Under the pieces are notes generated by a model. That model was not told the DNA's origin. It saw only the letters and a program-made list of their open reading frames with translations, and searched no databases. From CBDCFV01 sp965216425 (GTDB lineage: Bacteria > Chloroflexota > Dehalococcoidia > Lucifugimonadales > UBA3495), in assembly GCA_965216425.1 (NCBI GenBank), contig CBDCFV010000006.1, forward strand, positions 682,001 to 746,000: 64,000 nucleotides of DNA, read 5' to 3'. Below, in pieces: positions 43,040-51,975 of this stretch. The position numbers and the translations under genes were made by a program. Numbering within the stretch: the first letter of the stretch is position 1; each line of letters begins with the position of its first letter.

Positions 43040-45106
43040 ATGCCGGACGACCAAGTAACCAGCCGAATAGCTGAACTGCGGCGGGAACTCAATCATCACA
43101 ACCACCGTTACTATGTCCTGGACGACCCGACAGTACCGGATGCCGAATATGACCGCCTGATGGTGGAACTGCGCCGGTTGGAAGAGCTGCACCCCGAATT
43201 GGTGACTGCCGATTCTCCCACCCAGCGGGTAGGGGCAGCCCCAGCTGAAGGTTTTTCTCAAGTCCAGCACCGGCTACCCATGCTGAGCTTGGCCAACGCC
43301 TTCAACCAAGAGGAATTGGAAGCTTGGTACAGGCGGATAAAGGGACTATTGGATGACGCCGACTTTGACTTGGTGTGCGAGTTGAAGATCGACGGCTTGG
43401 CTGTAAGCTTGGTCTACGAAAACGGCGTGTTGGTCCAAGGCGCAACCAGGGGTGACGGTATTACCGGCGAGGACGTAACGTCGAACCTGCGCACCATCCG
43501 CTCCATACCTCTGTCGCTGAACGGTTCCGTCCCCCCACGTCTCGAAGCTCGCGGCGAAGTATACCTGCCCGTCGCGGAGTTCCGCAGACTTAACGAAGAG
43601 AGGGCGCAACAGGGCGAACCTCTCTATGCCAACCCACGGAACACCGGCGCCGGTAGCGTGCGGCAGTTGGACCCCAAAATCACCGCGTCTCGCAACATGC
43701 AGATGTGGGTATATTCGCTGGGCAACCCTGACGAAGTAGGAGTGCTCGAATCCCATTGGGATGCCCTTGATTTCCTGGGCAACACAGGGTTCCGCATCAA
43801 TCCTGAAAACAAACTATGCCACACCCTTCAGGCGGCCAGCGATTACTACTATAGTTGGCTGGAGAAACGCCACGACCTGCCCTACGAAGTTGACGGCATA
43901 GTGATCAAAGTGTCACCCTTCGCCTATCAGGACTCCCTAGGCGTGGTGGGTCGGGAGCCCCGGTGGGCCATCGCCTTCAAGTTCCCCGCTGAGCAGGCAG
44001 TCACCAGACTGCTGGACATTGGAATTAACGTGGGCCGTACCGGCAGCTTGAACCCTTATGCAGTGCTCGAGCCGGTCATCATCAGCGGCGCAACGGTCAA
44101 GCAGGCCTCACTCCACAACGAAGAGGACATCCGCCGCAAGGATATCAGGGTCGGCGATTGGGTTACGGTTGAGCGGGCCGGAGATGTGATACCACAGGTC
44201 GTAGGCCCGGTGTTGAATCATTGCCGTTTATGCCTACGTTACCCTGGCCATCGTTTATTCCACCTTAGGCAGCCGGTGTTCCGCATGCGCTCCCATTGTC
44301 CTGAATGCCGCTCTCAGGTGGTAAAGCCAGCCTCGGAAGCGATGCACCGGTGCCCCAACACATCATGCCCTGCCCAGTTCTTCGAACTGCTAAAACACTT
44401 CGTCAGCAAGGGCGCGATGGACATCGACGGGCTTGGGGAGCAGTGGTGCGGCATACTGATCGAAAAGGGCATAGTTGAGGACGTGGCTGACCTTTATTGC
44501 TTGGAGAAGGATCGGCTCTTGACGCTGGACCGCATGGGAGACAAGCTGGCCACCAAGATAATGTCCAACATAGAGGCCAGCAAGAAAAGGCCCCTGCATC
44601 GCATCCTGTTCGCTTTGGGCATACTGCATGTGGGTGGGGAAATCGCCGAATTACTGACGCAGCGGTACGCTACCATCAAGGATTTGGCGGAAGCAACTCA
44701 GGAAGAATTGACCCAAATACCGGGAATCGGACCCAAGATCGCCGAGAGCGTGGTGGACTATTTCGCGGTTCCTTACAACCGCGCGGTCCTGGAAAAGCTG
44801 GATCGCGCAGGAGTAGAACTGTCCCACGACATCCCTGTGCTCACGGAAGCCGACCTGCCGTTGCTTGGGAAAACTTTCGTGGTTACCGGCACGTTGTCGG
44901 CCTTCCCCCGCCGGGAAGCGGAGGCACGGATCAAGGCCATGGGCGGCGCGGTAACCTCATCGGTAACCCGTAAGACAACCTACTTGGTGGCGGGCGAGTC
45001 TGCCGGCTCCAAGCTGGAAACCGCCAACCGGTTGGGTACGGAAGTGCTGGATGAAGACGCTTTCCTGGCCCTGCTGGACCAGCATTCGGCGGAGTTGGTC
45101 AATTGA
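43040..45106 (+). CDS. ligA: NAD-dependent DNA ligase LigA
   Basis: Seals nicks using NAD. The adenylation domain has the Ia motif DDPTVPDAEYDRLM and the active-site Lys in LVCELKIDGLAVSLVYENG. Then come DGIVIKVSP, the OB fold (ITHNVGRTGSL-like GINVGRTGSLNPYAVLEP), a Cys4 zinc finger (CPEC then CPNTSC), four HhH motifs (IDGLGEQ, ITQIPGIGPKIA-like) and a C-terminal BRCT domain (LLGKTFVVTGTLSAFPRREA). The stretch before the zinc finger carries an unusual Cys/His-rich insertion (HCRLCLRYPGHRLFHLRQPV). 688 residues. It overlaps pth by 4 bp. Confidence 0.95.
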   Translation: MPDDQVTSRIAELRRELNHHNHRYYVLDDPTVPDAEYDRLMVELRRLEELHPELVTADSPTQRVGAAPAEGFSQVQHRLPMLSLANAFNQEELEAWYRRIKGLLDDADFDLVCELKIDGLAVSLVYENGVLVQGATRGDGITGEDVTSNLRTIRSIPLSLNGSVPPRLEARGEVYLPVAEFRRLNEERAQQGEPLYANPRNTGAGSVRQLDPKITASRNMQMWVYSLGNPDEVGVLESHWDALDFLGNTGFRINPENKLCHTLQAASDYYYSWLEKRHDLPYEVDGIVIKVSPFAYQDSLGVVGREPRWAIAFKFPAEQAVTRLLDIGINVGRTGSLNPYAVLEPVIISGATVKQASLHNEEDIRRKDIRVGDWVTVERAGDVIPQVVGPVLNHCRLCLRYPGHRLFHLRQPVFRMRSHCPECRSQVVKPASEAMHRCPNTSCPAQFFELLKHFVSKGAMDIDGLGEQWCGILIEKGIVEDVADLYCLEKDRLLTLDRMGDKLATKIMSNIEASKKRPLHRILFALGILHVGGEIAELLTQRYATIKDLAEATQEELTQIPGIGPKIAESVVDYFAVPYNRAVLEKLDRAGVELSHDIPVLTEADLPLLGKTFVVTGTLSAFPRREAEARIKAMGGAVTSSVTRKTTYLVAGESAGSKLETANRLGTEVLDEDAFLALLDQHSAELVN

Positions 45107-45693
45107 CCGAATCCCGCACCTCAATGCTTGTCATCGTAGGTTTGGGCAACCCCGGCGCCCGATACCAAGGGACGCGCCACAACGTGGGGTTCCACTGTGT
45201 GGACAAGCTGGGTGAGGCTTGGGGAATACGCCAGTCGGACAAAAGAACCAAGGCGATACTGGGGCAAGGACACCGCGGCGGGCATCCCGTGGTACTGACC
45301 AAACCTCGAACGTTCGTGAACAACAGCGGCGAAAGCATCGCGTACCTTATGGCCCGGTTCGGCGCCAAGCCTCAAGAGTTGATAATAGTCTACGACGACA
45401 TGGAGTTGGCCGTAGGCAGGCTGCGTATACGCCCCGCGGGTAGCGACGGCGGCCACAACGGCATCCGCTCCATAATCTCCACCATACAAACACGGAACTT
45501 CCCCAGGATTCGAATTGGAATTGGCCCTCCGGCCCCCGGCGAAGACTGGGTATCTCACGTACTCGGCCGATTCTCGGAAGATGAGGCCAAGGTTATCGCA
45601 GATGCAGAGACCAGGGTGATCGAGGCCATCAATTGTATCCTGGAGGAAAGCCTCGACGCGGCCATGAACCGTTTCAATAGAACACCAGAGTAG
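45103..45693 (+). CDS. pth: Peptidyl-tRNA hydrolase
   Basis: Recycles peptidyl-tRNA released from stalled ribosomes. Seen: IVGLGNPGARYQGTRHNVGF (catalytic His and Asn), KPRTFVNNSGESI, and VYDDMELAVGRLRIRPAGSD followed by GGHNGIRSI. TTG at 45103 overlaps the ligA stop (TTGA) with GGAG 8 bp upstream; ATG at 45124 (MLVIVGLGNPG) would give the shorter canonical N-terminus. Length 189-196 is normal. Confidence 0.94.
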   Translation: MTESRTSMLVIVGLGNPGARYQGTRHNVGFHCVDKLGEAWGIRQSDKRTKAILGQGHRGGHPVVLTKPRTFVNNSGESIAYLMARFGAKPQELIIVYDDMELAVGRLRIRPAGSDGGHNGIRSIISTIQTRNFPRIRIGIGPPAPGEDWVSHVLGRFSEDEAKVIADAETRVIEAINCILEESLDAAMNRFNRTPE

Positions 45694-45763
45694 ACAAAGC
45701 GACCGTTAGCCCGGCTTCCCCGTTATCCGATCCTTGACCTGAAACACCCCCTCGGCTACGCAA

Positions 45764-47737
45764 ATGGACCGTTTTATCCTTCTTTTAGCATCCCTGCTCA
45801 TCGCTGGGACAATTTCCTGCTCCCGCCAGGGACCGCAGACGCCTCCTGACGTACCAGCAACGGAACCCGGCGCCTTGACCGGCTCGACAACCCCACCGAC
45901 GACAGTCGTCGACGGTCGGATTCCGGCCACGCCCGTCGATACAAAATCAGTAGATGAAAACTCGGCGTCGGTTGCGGCCAAAGCCGGTTTCGGAGATGTG
46001 CTTACCGTCCCGCCAGACGCGGACTTGGCCAGCCTGGCCGTCGAGTTGGTTCCCAGCCTTACTTGGGAAGCGGTTGGGGATACAACCCCGCCGGTCGATC
46101 AAAACGAAGTCGGCGACTTGGAAACCTTCTGGTTGATTGACTTGGTCGCGGAAGAAGCTCACCGGCCGGAGTTCGAGCTCCGGTCAATCACCGAACACGC
46201 TAATTGGTACGTACAAGCGGGCTTGGCTGTGCCTCAAGTCGACTTGACCCAAGCCGCGAGCTTTTTCGAAAAAGAGGTCTACCCTCGCGTCGTCAGCACA
46301 TTCGGGAAAAACCGGCACACTGGCGACAACGGCGGTCCGCGGCTGACCATTCTCAACGCCGACATTCGTGGCGCGGGAGGCTATTTCTCATCGGACGACA
46401 CACAGCCGTCCATCGTCGCGCCCTTCAGCAACCACAGGGAAATCATATACATAAACGCCGCCGCCATCCCTCCCGGCGGCCCTTCATACCAGGAAGTCAT
46501 CGCCCACGAACTGTCCCACGCCATCCATTGGCGCCACGATCCTACGGAGGAGGCATGGGTCAACGAGGGATTGGCCGAGTACGCGATCACAGCCATAGGC
46601 GCGCCTCTAATGGCTACCCACCAATTCCTGCGGACGGGCCCTGTGTCCTTGGTCCATTGGCCTTATGGTTCCAGTTCGTCAGTGGCCAATTACGGCGGGG
46701 CATCTCTGTTTATCCACTACCTTCTGGAACATTACCCTTCGAAGGGCGGCCCCCAGACCCTGATGGAGCAACCGGAGAACGGGACTGCCGGGGTTACGGC
46801 TTACCTGAGGAAGACAGGCTATGACGTTGCTTTTCGCGGCGTGTTCAAAGATTGGGTGGTAGCCAATTTCCTGGACCAACCCGAAGGGAAATACGGCTAC
46901 GCGGCCCTGCAAGCTAAGCCCAGGGTCCGGAAGATCATCGCTGATTTCTCTGAGTATGAATCAAGCATCCCTCAGTATTCCGTGCAATATATTGACCTCA
47001 GTGACTTCTCTGGTCCCGTCCGGGTGAGGTTCCAGGGTCAGCCCGAAACTCCCCTGCTGCCCACGGAAGCAGGCCCACAAGGCTGCTGGTGGAGCAACTC
47101 CGGAGACTCCATAAACTCTACGTTGACCGCCTCTCTGGACTTGAGGGATTTAACCCACGCCACCCTTTCCTATGAACTGTGGTACGACATCGAGGAGGAC
47201 TGGGACTACACCTACGTGGAGGCCTCGTTGGACGGGGGCGCAAAGTGGTCAATCCTGAACGCCCCCGGGACTACGGCGGAAGACCCGTTCGGAAAGAACC
47301 TCGGCGTTGGCTATACTGGGAACAGTGGTGGCTGGACTACCGAATCGGTGGACCTGAGCAAGTTTGCAGGAGAGCAAGTGTTGCTGCGGTTCCAATACGT
47401 CACCGACGATGCAGCCAACGGAATGGGCTTATGCCTGCGGCAAGCCGCCGTTACAAGCGCGAACTCTCCTCAGTCCATCGGTGACTGGCAACCGCAAGGA
47501 TTCGTCCTTACCAGCAACCGCGTCCCGCAGGACTACATCGTTCAAGTGATCGAGGTGTCTGCCGAACCACGGGTAACCACCGTTCCCTTGGATGAAAACA
47601 ACGAGGGCCGGTTTTTAGTCGAACGACCCACGGACCTGGAGCGGTTGGTGGTAGCGGTGGCGGCAGTGGCCCCGAAGACTCGTCAACGGGCTGCCTACAC
47701 TCTATTCTTTGAACCGCCAAGGAACTCCGAACCCTGA
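45764..47737 (+). CDS. Secreted zinc metalloprotease-like lipoprotein (immune inhibitor A-like)
   Basis: A 657-residue exported protein. The signal peptide ends in the lipobox AGTISC. A disordered Thr/Pro segment follows. The protease core carries the zinc motif HELSH followed by a third ligand Glu in WVNEGLAEYA (VIAHELSHAIHW and EEAWVNEGLAEY). The C-terminal part (about 440-560) resembles the jelly-roll domain of immune inhibitor A (YELWYDIEEDWDYTYVEASL then DGGAKW). It would be cell-surface-anchored and act on peptides or proteins outside the cell. The exact peptidase family is uncertain. Confidence 0.75.
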   Translation: MDRFILLLASLLIAGTISCSRQGPQTPPDVPATEPGALTGSTTPPTTVVDGRIPATPVDTKSVDENSASVAAKAGFGDVLTVPPDADLASLAVELVPSLTWEAVGDTTPPVDQNEVGDLETFWLIDLVAEEAHRPEFELRSITEHANWYVQAGLAVPQVDLTQAASFFEKEVYPRVVSTFGKNRHTGDNGGPRLTILNADIRGAGGYFSSDDTQPSIVAPFSNHREIIYINAAAIPPGGPSYQEVIAHELSHAIHWRHDPTEEAWVNEGLAEYAITAIGAPLMATHQFLRTGPVSLVHWPYGSSSSVANYGGASLFIHYLLEHYPSKGGPQTLMEQPENGTAGVTAYLRKTGYDVAFRGVFKDWVVANFLDQPEGKYGYAALQAKPRVRKIIADFSEYESSIPQYSVQYIDLSDFSGPVRVRFQGQPETPLLPTEAGPQGCWWSNSGDSINSTLTASLDLRDLTHATLSYELWYDIEEDWDYTYVEASLDGGAKWSILNAPGTTAEDPFGKNLGVGYTGNSGGWTTESVDLSKFAGEQVLLRFQYVTDDAANGMGLCLRQAAVTSANSPQSIGDWQPQGFVLTSNRVPQDYIVQVIEVSAEPRVTTVPLDENNEGRFLVERPTDLERLVVAVAAVAPKTRQRAAYTLFFEPPRNSEP

Positions 47738-47764
47738 TAAATCTTTCCCAAGCGAGGCCGACCG

Positions 47765-48745
47765 ATGGTCCTGTCGCTATGCGTAGTTGGTTGCGGAGAA
47801 TTCGCTCGGACGTTCGCCCGGGCCATGCAATCCATGCCCGGTCAGGTGCAACTGCTGTTCGCCAGCCGGGACTCCCAGAGGGCGGCAGACTACTCGGCGC
47901 AGTTCAATGGCATCGGCCATTTCAGCTCATATCAAGCTGCTGCCGACGACCCCCGCGTCGACGCCATGTACATCTGCACGCCCCATCACCTGCACCTTGA
48001 GCACGGCGCAATGGCCGCTGCAGCCGGTAAGCACATACTGGTGGAAAAACCCATAGCCCGCTCCCAGCATGAAGCCGCCGAGTTGATACGCGCGGCGGAG
48101 TGGGCGGGCGTAACCCTCATGGTCGCCGAAAACTACCGCTTCATGTCCGGTGTTCGCTTGGCCAAGAATTTAATAGACTCCGGGAGTATTGGCGACGTGC
48201 GGTTGGTGCAACTACAGGAGGAGGCGGAATTCAGGCCCGCCTACTGGCGGAACGACCATGACCTTAATGGCGGGGGCACGTTCATGGACGGTGGTATCCA
48301 CAAGGTAGACCTGTTCCGCTACTTGGCCGGTGAGCCAACGACCGTCTACGCATCCCGAGTGCCTTCGGTACAACATGGGATAAACGCAGAGGACGGATTG
48401 GCGATGATTGCCCGCACGGCCAACGGTGTCACCGGTATAATCAACCATTCCTGGGCCCGGACCGCCCGCCCTCAGCCAATGTGGCTGTCGGTAACGGGTT
48501 CCGCAGGCCGCATTTACTATCAACTCGGCTCTTCCGAGTTGCTGTTCGACGACGGGCGAGGGGAACAAAAGCTGCCGTTGGAGCCGGACCACTACGGCTT
48601 GAAGCCGATGGCATTGGAGTTCCATGCCAGCATCGTGGAAGGCCGACCCCCGGAGACATCTGGGGCAGAGGGATTGGCGGACGTCATAACGGTCTTGAAA
48701 GCCTACGAGTCCATGGAAACGGGACAGGCCGTTACGGTGATCTAA
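47765..48745 (+). CDS. Gfo/Idh/MocA-family oxidoreductase
   Basis: NAD(P)-dependent sugar or cyclitol dehydrogenase-like enzyme of 326 residues. The Rossmann opening is LCVVGCGEFARTFARAM, with ICTPHHLHLEH, the family EKP motif in ILVEKPIARSQHEA, and GGGTFMDGGIHKVDLFRYL with the conserved catalytic His/Asp region. Substrate not predictable. It sits 27 bp after the protease on the same strand, though there is no functional reason to link them. Confidence 0.88.
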   Translation: MVLSLCVVGCGEFARTFARAMQSMPGQVQLLFASRDSQRAADYSAQFNGIGHFSSYQAAADDPRVDAMYICTPHHLHLEHGAMAAAAGKHILVEKPIARSQHEAAELIRAAEWAGVTLMVAENYRFMSGVRLAKNLIDSGSIGDVRLVQLQEEAEFRPAYWRNDHDLNGGGTFMDGGIHKVDLFRYLAGEPTTVYASRVPSVQHGINAEDGLAMIARTANGVTGIINHSWARTARPQPMWLSVTGSAGRIYYQLGSSELLFDDGRGEQKLPLEPDHYGLKPMALEFHASIVEGRPPETSGAEGLADVITVLKAYESMETGQAVTVI

Positions 48746-48758
48746 ACATCTGGCCTTT

Positions 48759-48880
48759 AGAAACTATCTCAAAACTTGTCGCAGTACCCAACCCGTCATT
48801 CCCGCGCAGGCGGGAATCTACAAGCCTCGATCGGGAACGTGGGGAAATCAGCGAGACTGATTGGTTTTGAGATAGTCTCT
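48759..48880. mobile_element. Inverted-repeat element with internal REP-type hairpin
   Basis: About 122 bp. Outer inverted ends AGAAACTATCTCAAAAC (48759-48775) and GTTTTGAGATAGTCTCT (48864-48880) have one mismatch. The centre holds GTCATTCCCGCGCAGGCGGG (about 48798). It occupies almost all of the gap between the convergent Gfo and glutamine synthetase genes. Confidence 0.7.
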
Positions 48881-48904
48881 TAGTCCTTCCGCATACCTTG
48901 AGGC

Positions 48905-50236
48905 CTAAAGCGCCGGCAAATACCGCGAAACCTCGTAGTCTGTCACCGTCGCCCGGTACTCTTCCCACTCGATCTTCTTGTTTCTTATAAAGCTGTTGAA
49001 GGTATATTCGCCCAGTGTTTCACGCAGCAGGTCGCTGTCCTCGGCTACCGCAATTGCCGATCCCAAGCTGGTGGGCAAGGTCTTGATGTTTCGGGACTCG
49101 CGCTCCTCCGCCGACATGGCAAACACGTTGCCCTCCACCGGCGGCGGGTATTCCTCTTCGATTCCCTTGAGTCCCGCGGCCAGCATGGCGCTGAAGGCCA
49201 AATAAGAGTTGCAGGCTGGGTCCGGCGCGCGGTACTCCACCCGCACCGAGCTTTCGTACCCAGGCTTGTAAGCCGGCACGCGGATCAGGTCCGACCTGTT
49301 CACGTGAGACCATGAAATGTACACCGGCGCTTCGAATCCCGGCGCCAGTCGTTTGTAGGAGTTTACCCACTGGTTCGTCACCAAGGTGATCTCCGGTGCG
49401 TGCCTGACCAAGCCGGCAATGAAACGTTTTCCTGTCAACGACAAGTGATGTTCATCATCCCGGTCGTGGAACACGTTCTTGTTCCCTTGGAACAACGATT
49501 GGTGGGTGTGCATCCCGGAGCCGTTCATACCGGTTATCGGCTTCGGCATGAACGAGGCGTAGGCCCCTCGCAGCAGGGCCAGTTCCTTGATTACCAGCTT
49601 GGCGGTCATTACCGAGTCGGCCATGGTCAGCGCGTCGGTATATTGAAGGTCGATTTCATGCTGGCCGCGGGCGGCCTCATGGTGAGAGTATTTCACCGGA
49701 ATCCCCATTTCGGCCAGGTTCAATACGGTATCCCGCCGCAGATCGGCGGAGGATGGGCCGGAGAGTTGGTCGAAATAGCCGCTGTCGTCCAGAGGATCGG
49801 GTGTATTGGCGTTCTTGAAGTAGAAAAACTCCAGTTCCGGCCCCACGTAGTAGGTAAATCCCAAACGTGACAGACGCTCGAGGTTGCGCTTGAGAACGAA
49901 ACGCGGGTCCCCGACAAACGGCTCGCCCCTTGGAGTGCGTATATCGCAAAACATCCTGGCCACGGCGTTTTGCCGCGGCCGCCAAGGCAGGAGCTGAAAG
50001 GTGGAAGGGTCGGGGAAGGCCCTCATGTCGCTCTCATTGGTCCGGTCAAATCCCTCGATTACGGCCCCATCGAACCCCACGCCCTGTTCAATGGCGTCCT
50101 CCAAGTCCTCGACATTAATAGCAAAACCCTTCAGGTTGCCCAAAATGTCGCTGAACCAGAGGCGCACGAACTGTACGTCGTTTTCCCTGGCGTTCCTTAG
50201 AACGAAGTCCCGCTCGGCAGCCCAATCCTGGCTCAT
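48905..50236 (-). CDS. glnA: Glutamine synthetase, type I
   Basis: Condenses ammonia and glutamate with ATP. Beta-grasp N-terminus (VQFVRLWFSDILGNLKGFAI). Catalytic domain with VGPELEFFYFKN, the NGSGMHTHQSLF ATP/metal motif, WSHVNRSDLIRVP, and VEYRAPDPACNSYLAFSAML. The final motif reads CNSYL where most enzymes have NPYL. No adenylylation Tyr motif is apparent, pointing to a GSI-alpha-like enzyme controlled by feedback rather than by adenylylation. 443 residues. It lies downstream of the GSII gene and the terminator between them, so it is probably a separate transcript. Confidence 0.92.
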   Translation of the reverse strand: MSQDWAAERDFVLRNARENDVQFVRLWFSDILGNLKGFAINVEDLEDAIEQGVGFDGAVIEGFDRTNESDMRAFPDPSTFQLLPWRPRQNAVARMFCDIRTPRGEPFVGDPRFVLKRNLERLSRLGFTYYVGPELEFFYFKNANTPDPLDDSGYFDQLSGPSSADLRRDTVLNLAEMGIPVKYSHHEAARGQHEIDLQYTDALTMADSVMTAKLVIKELALLRGAYASFMPKPITGMNGSGMHTHQSLFQGNKNVFHDRDDEHHLSLTGKRFIAGLVRHAPEITLVTNQWVNSYKRLAPGFEAPVYISWSHVNRSDLIRVPAYKPGYESSVRVEYRAPDPACNSYLAFSAMLAAGLKGIEEEYPPPVEGNVFAMSAEERESRNIKTLPTSLGSAIAVAEDSDLLRETLGEYTFNSFIRNKKIEWEEYRATVTDYEVSRYLPAL

Positions 50237-50314
50237 GAACCAGCCTCCACAATGAACTCCTGTACCAATTTACTCTATTCGTTATCAGCGCAGATTGAAA
50301 GCTTTAAGAAAGCA

Positions 50315-50349
50315 GCGACGCCGGTCTCAAGAATGAGGACCGGCGTCGC
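50315..50349 (-). terminator. Rho-independent-like terminator after glnII
   Basis: A perfect 12-bp stem GCGACGCCGGTC / GACCGGCGTCGC (50315-50326 and 50338-50349). In the minus direction it is followed by TGCTTTCTT. It lies 26 bp after the GSII stop. Confidence 0.7.
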
Positions 50350-50374
50350 AATTGGTAGCCTTTCCGGAGATTTG

Positions 50375-51388
50375 TTAAGCGGCAGCCAACACCGCTTCTG
50401 AGACCGTTTCCATTATCAACCGGGTCACCACGTAGGGGTCGCAGTTGGCGTTGGGGCGCCTGTCTTCAATGTAACCCTTGCCGTCGCGGTGCACCTGCCA
50501 AGGTATCCGCACCGAAGCTCCCCGGTCGGAGACCCCGTAGCGGAACTCCCGGTAGGAACAAGTCTCGTGAAGGCCGGTAAGCCGCTCTTCGATGCGGTGC
50601 CCGTAATTGGCGATGTGCAAATCGTGACGGGTCTGCAAAGCTTCCGCCGCGAAAACGCAGGCGTCATAGTTCTCCCGCATCTGTTTGGTGGAGAAGTTGG
50701 TGTGCGCTCCGGCGCCGTTCCAGTCGCCCTTTACCGGCTTGGGGTCCAAGGTCGCGCTGGCGTTGTGTCTCTCCCCTATACGATACAGCAGCCACCGGGC
50801 CACCCACAGGTGGTCGGCCGCAGTCGGCGAGCCTATCGGACCAATCTGGAACTCCCACTGCGCGGGCATCACTTCGCCATTGATGCCGGAAAACATCAGG
50901 CCGGCGTACAGGCAGGCATCCATGTGCTCTTCCACTATCGGACGGCCAAACACTTCGTCAAACCCTACGCCGCAGTAGTAACCCCCTTGGGGGGCAGGAA
51001 AGCCGTTGTTCGGCCAGCCGAGGGGCTTGATGCCTTCAAAGAAGGTGTATTCCTGCTCTATACCGAACCAGTAGTCCATGTCTTTGTACCGCTCAGCAGC
51101 AGCGGCGCAGGCGGCCCTGGTGTTGGTCATATGGGGCGTCATGTCAGTCAGCAGGACTTCACACATGACCAGCTTGTTGTTCCCGCCGCGCACCGGGTCA
51201 GGACATACAAAGACCGGGTTCAGAACACAGTCCGAATTTTCGCCCGGCGCTTGATTGGTGCTGGAGCCATCGAACCCCCACAGGGGCGGTTCCTCACCCA
51301 CTGGAACTATTTTGCCTTTAGAGCGGAGCTTGGCCGTGGGCTGTTGGCCGTCTACCCAGATATATTCTGCCTTGTAGAATTCTGCCAT
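50375..51388 (-). CDS. glnII: Glutamine synthetase, type II (eukaryote-like)
   Basis: A 337-residue GSII enzyme, clearly different from the GSI next to it. Motifs: LWGFDGSSTNQAPGENSDCV, the metal-binding WFGIEQEYTFFEG, MPAQWEFQIGPIGSP, NGAGAHTNFSTKQMRE and SDRGASVRIPWQV. GSII is typical of eukaryotes and a scattered set of bacteria (rhizobia, Streptomyces). The open frame runs on to 51574, but ATG 51388 with GGAGAGG 8 bp upstream gives MAEFYKAEYIWVDG, the normal N-terminus. Upstream lie three 17-bp tandem repeats and a small membrane peptide gene, then amtB. Confidence 0.95.
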   Translation of the reverse strand: MAEFYKAEYIWVDGQQPTAKLRSKGKIVPVGEEPPLWGFDGSSTNQAPGENSDCVLNPVFVCPDPVRGGNNKLVMCEVLLTDMTPHMTNTRAACAAAAERYKDMDYWFGIEQEYTFFEGIKPLGWPNNGFPAPQGGYYCGVGFDEVFGRPIVEEHMDACLYAGLMFSGINGEVMPAQWEFQIGPIGSPTAADHLWVARWLLYRIGERHNASATLDPKPVKGDWNGAGAHTNFSTKQMRENYDACVFAAEALQTRHDLHIANYGHRIEERLTGLHETCSYREFRYGVSDRGASVRIPWQVHRDGKGYIEDRRPNANCDPYVVTRLIMETVSEAVLAAA

Positions 51389-51400
51389 GATCCTTACCTC

Positions 51401-51451
51401 TCCGATGGTATTGGGAGTCCGATGGTATTGGGAGTCCGATGGTATTGAGCG
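51401..51451. repeat. Three 17-bp tandem repeats in the glnII leader
   Basis: TCCGATGGTATTGGGAG occurs at 51401-51417 and exactly again at 51418-51434. A third, altered copy (TCCGATGGTATTGAGCG) is at 51435-51451. The unit nearest the gene overlaps the glnII ribosome binding site on the minus strand. Confidence 0.85.
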
Positions 51452-51647
51452 TACTCTCTCGAAATTATTGTAAGGGTTTCCGGCTATGTGAGATAGCCCT
51501 TTGGAGCAACTTTCCCAATCCGATTGGCGTTCTGGAAAAGCGGAAGTCCATGCTCTGGAGAAGTCCCCAAGCATGGACTTTCAGGGACCACTTACCCTCG
51601 CGTGCTCCCAACAGTCCATTGGCCGGACCGTTGGTGTGATCAAGAAA

Positions 51648-51731
51648 TTACTTCTTGAGGAGTTTCTTGGGAAGCACCACCCACAAACCGAATAAACCCA
51701 GGAACGCAACCCCTGCTACTATTGCCTCCAT
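51648..51731 (-). CDS. 27-residue membrane peptide between amtB and glnII
   Basis: A short frame with a near-ideal ribosome binding site (AAAGGAGGG, 5-6 bp before the ATG at 51731). Its product begins MEAIVAGVAFLGLFGLWVVL and ends PKKLLKK: one hydrophobic helix followed by a basic tail, the topology of a single-pass membrane micropeptide. It lies downstream of the amtB terminator and upstream of glnII on the same strand. No family recognised. Function unknown; a link to ammonium uptake is only positional. Confidence 0.6.
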   Translation of the reverse strand: MEAIVAGVAFLGLFGLWVVLPKKLLKK

Positions 51732-51890
51732 GCTTCCCTCCTTTCAGTTCGTAAATAATCGTTACTTACTATTCTAGGCAGCGGTGTTACAGACAATTTG
51801 CAAACTTGTAAACTCTTTGTTACAGATTTCACATTCTTCACATCCCGCCCAGAGCGAATGCCAAGCAAACCGTCATCGCGCGGTCCAATC

Positions 51891-51928
51891 AAAAAAGCGC
51901 CGGGGACCCTGGTGGGCTCCCGGCGCTT
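51891..51928 (-). terminator. Rho-independent terminator after amtB
   Basis: In the minus direction, AAGCGCCGGGA pairs with TCCCCGGCGCTT around a GC-rich loop and runs into TTTTTT. Located about 50 bp past the amtB stop. Confidence 0.85.
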
Positions 51929-51975
51929 GGCCGCCGTTCCGACGGCAGGGAATGGTTGTTTCTCGTTGCGGTCTG

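Noticed and set aside
51401..51451. Possible CRISPR repeats
   Set aside because: The three 17-bp units are directly tandem with no spacers, and no cas genes are present.
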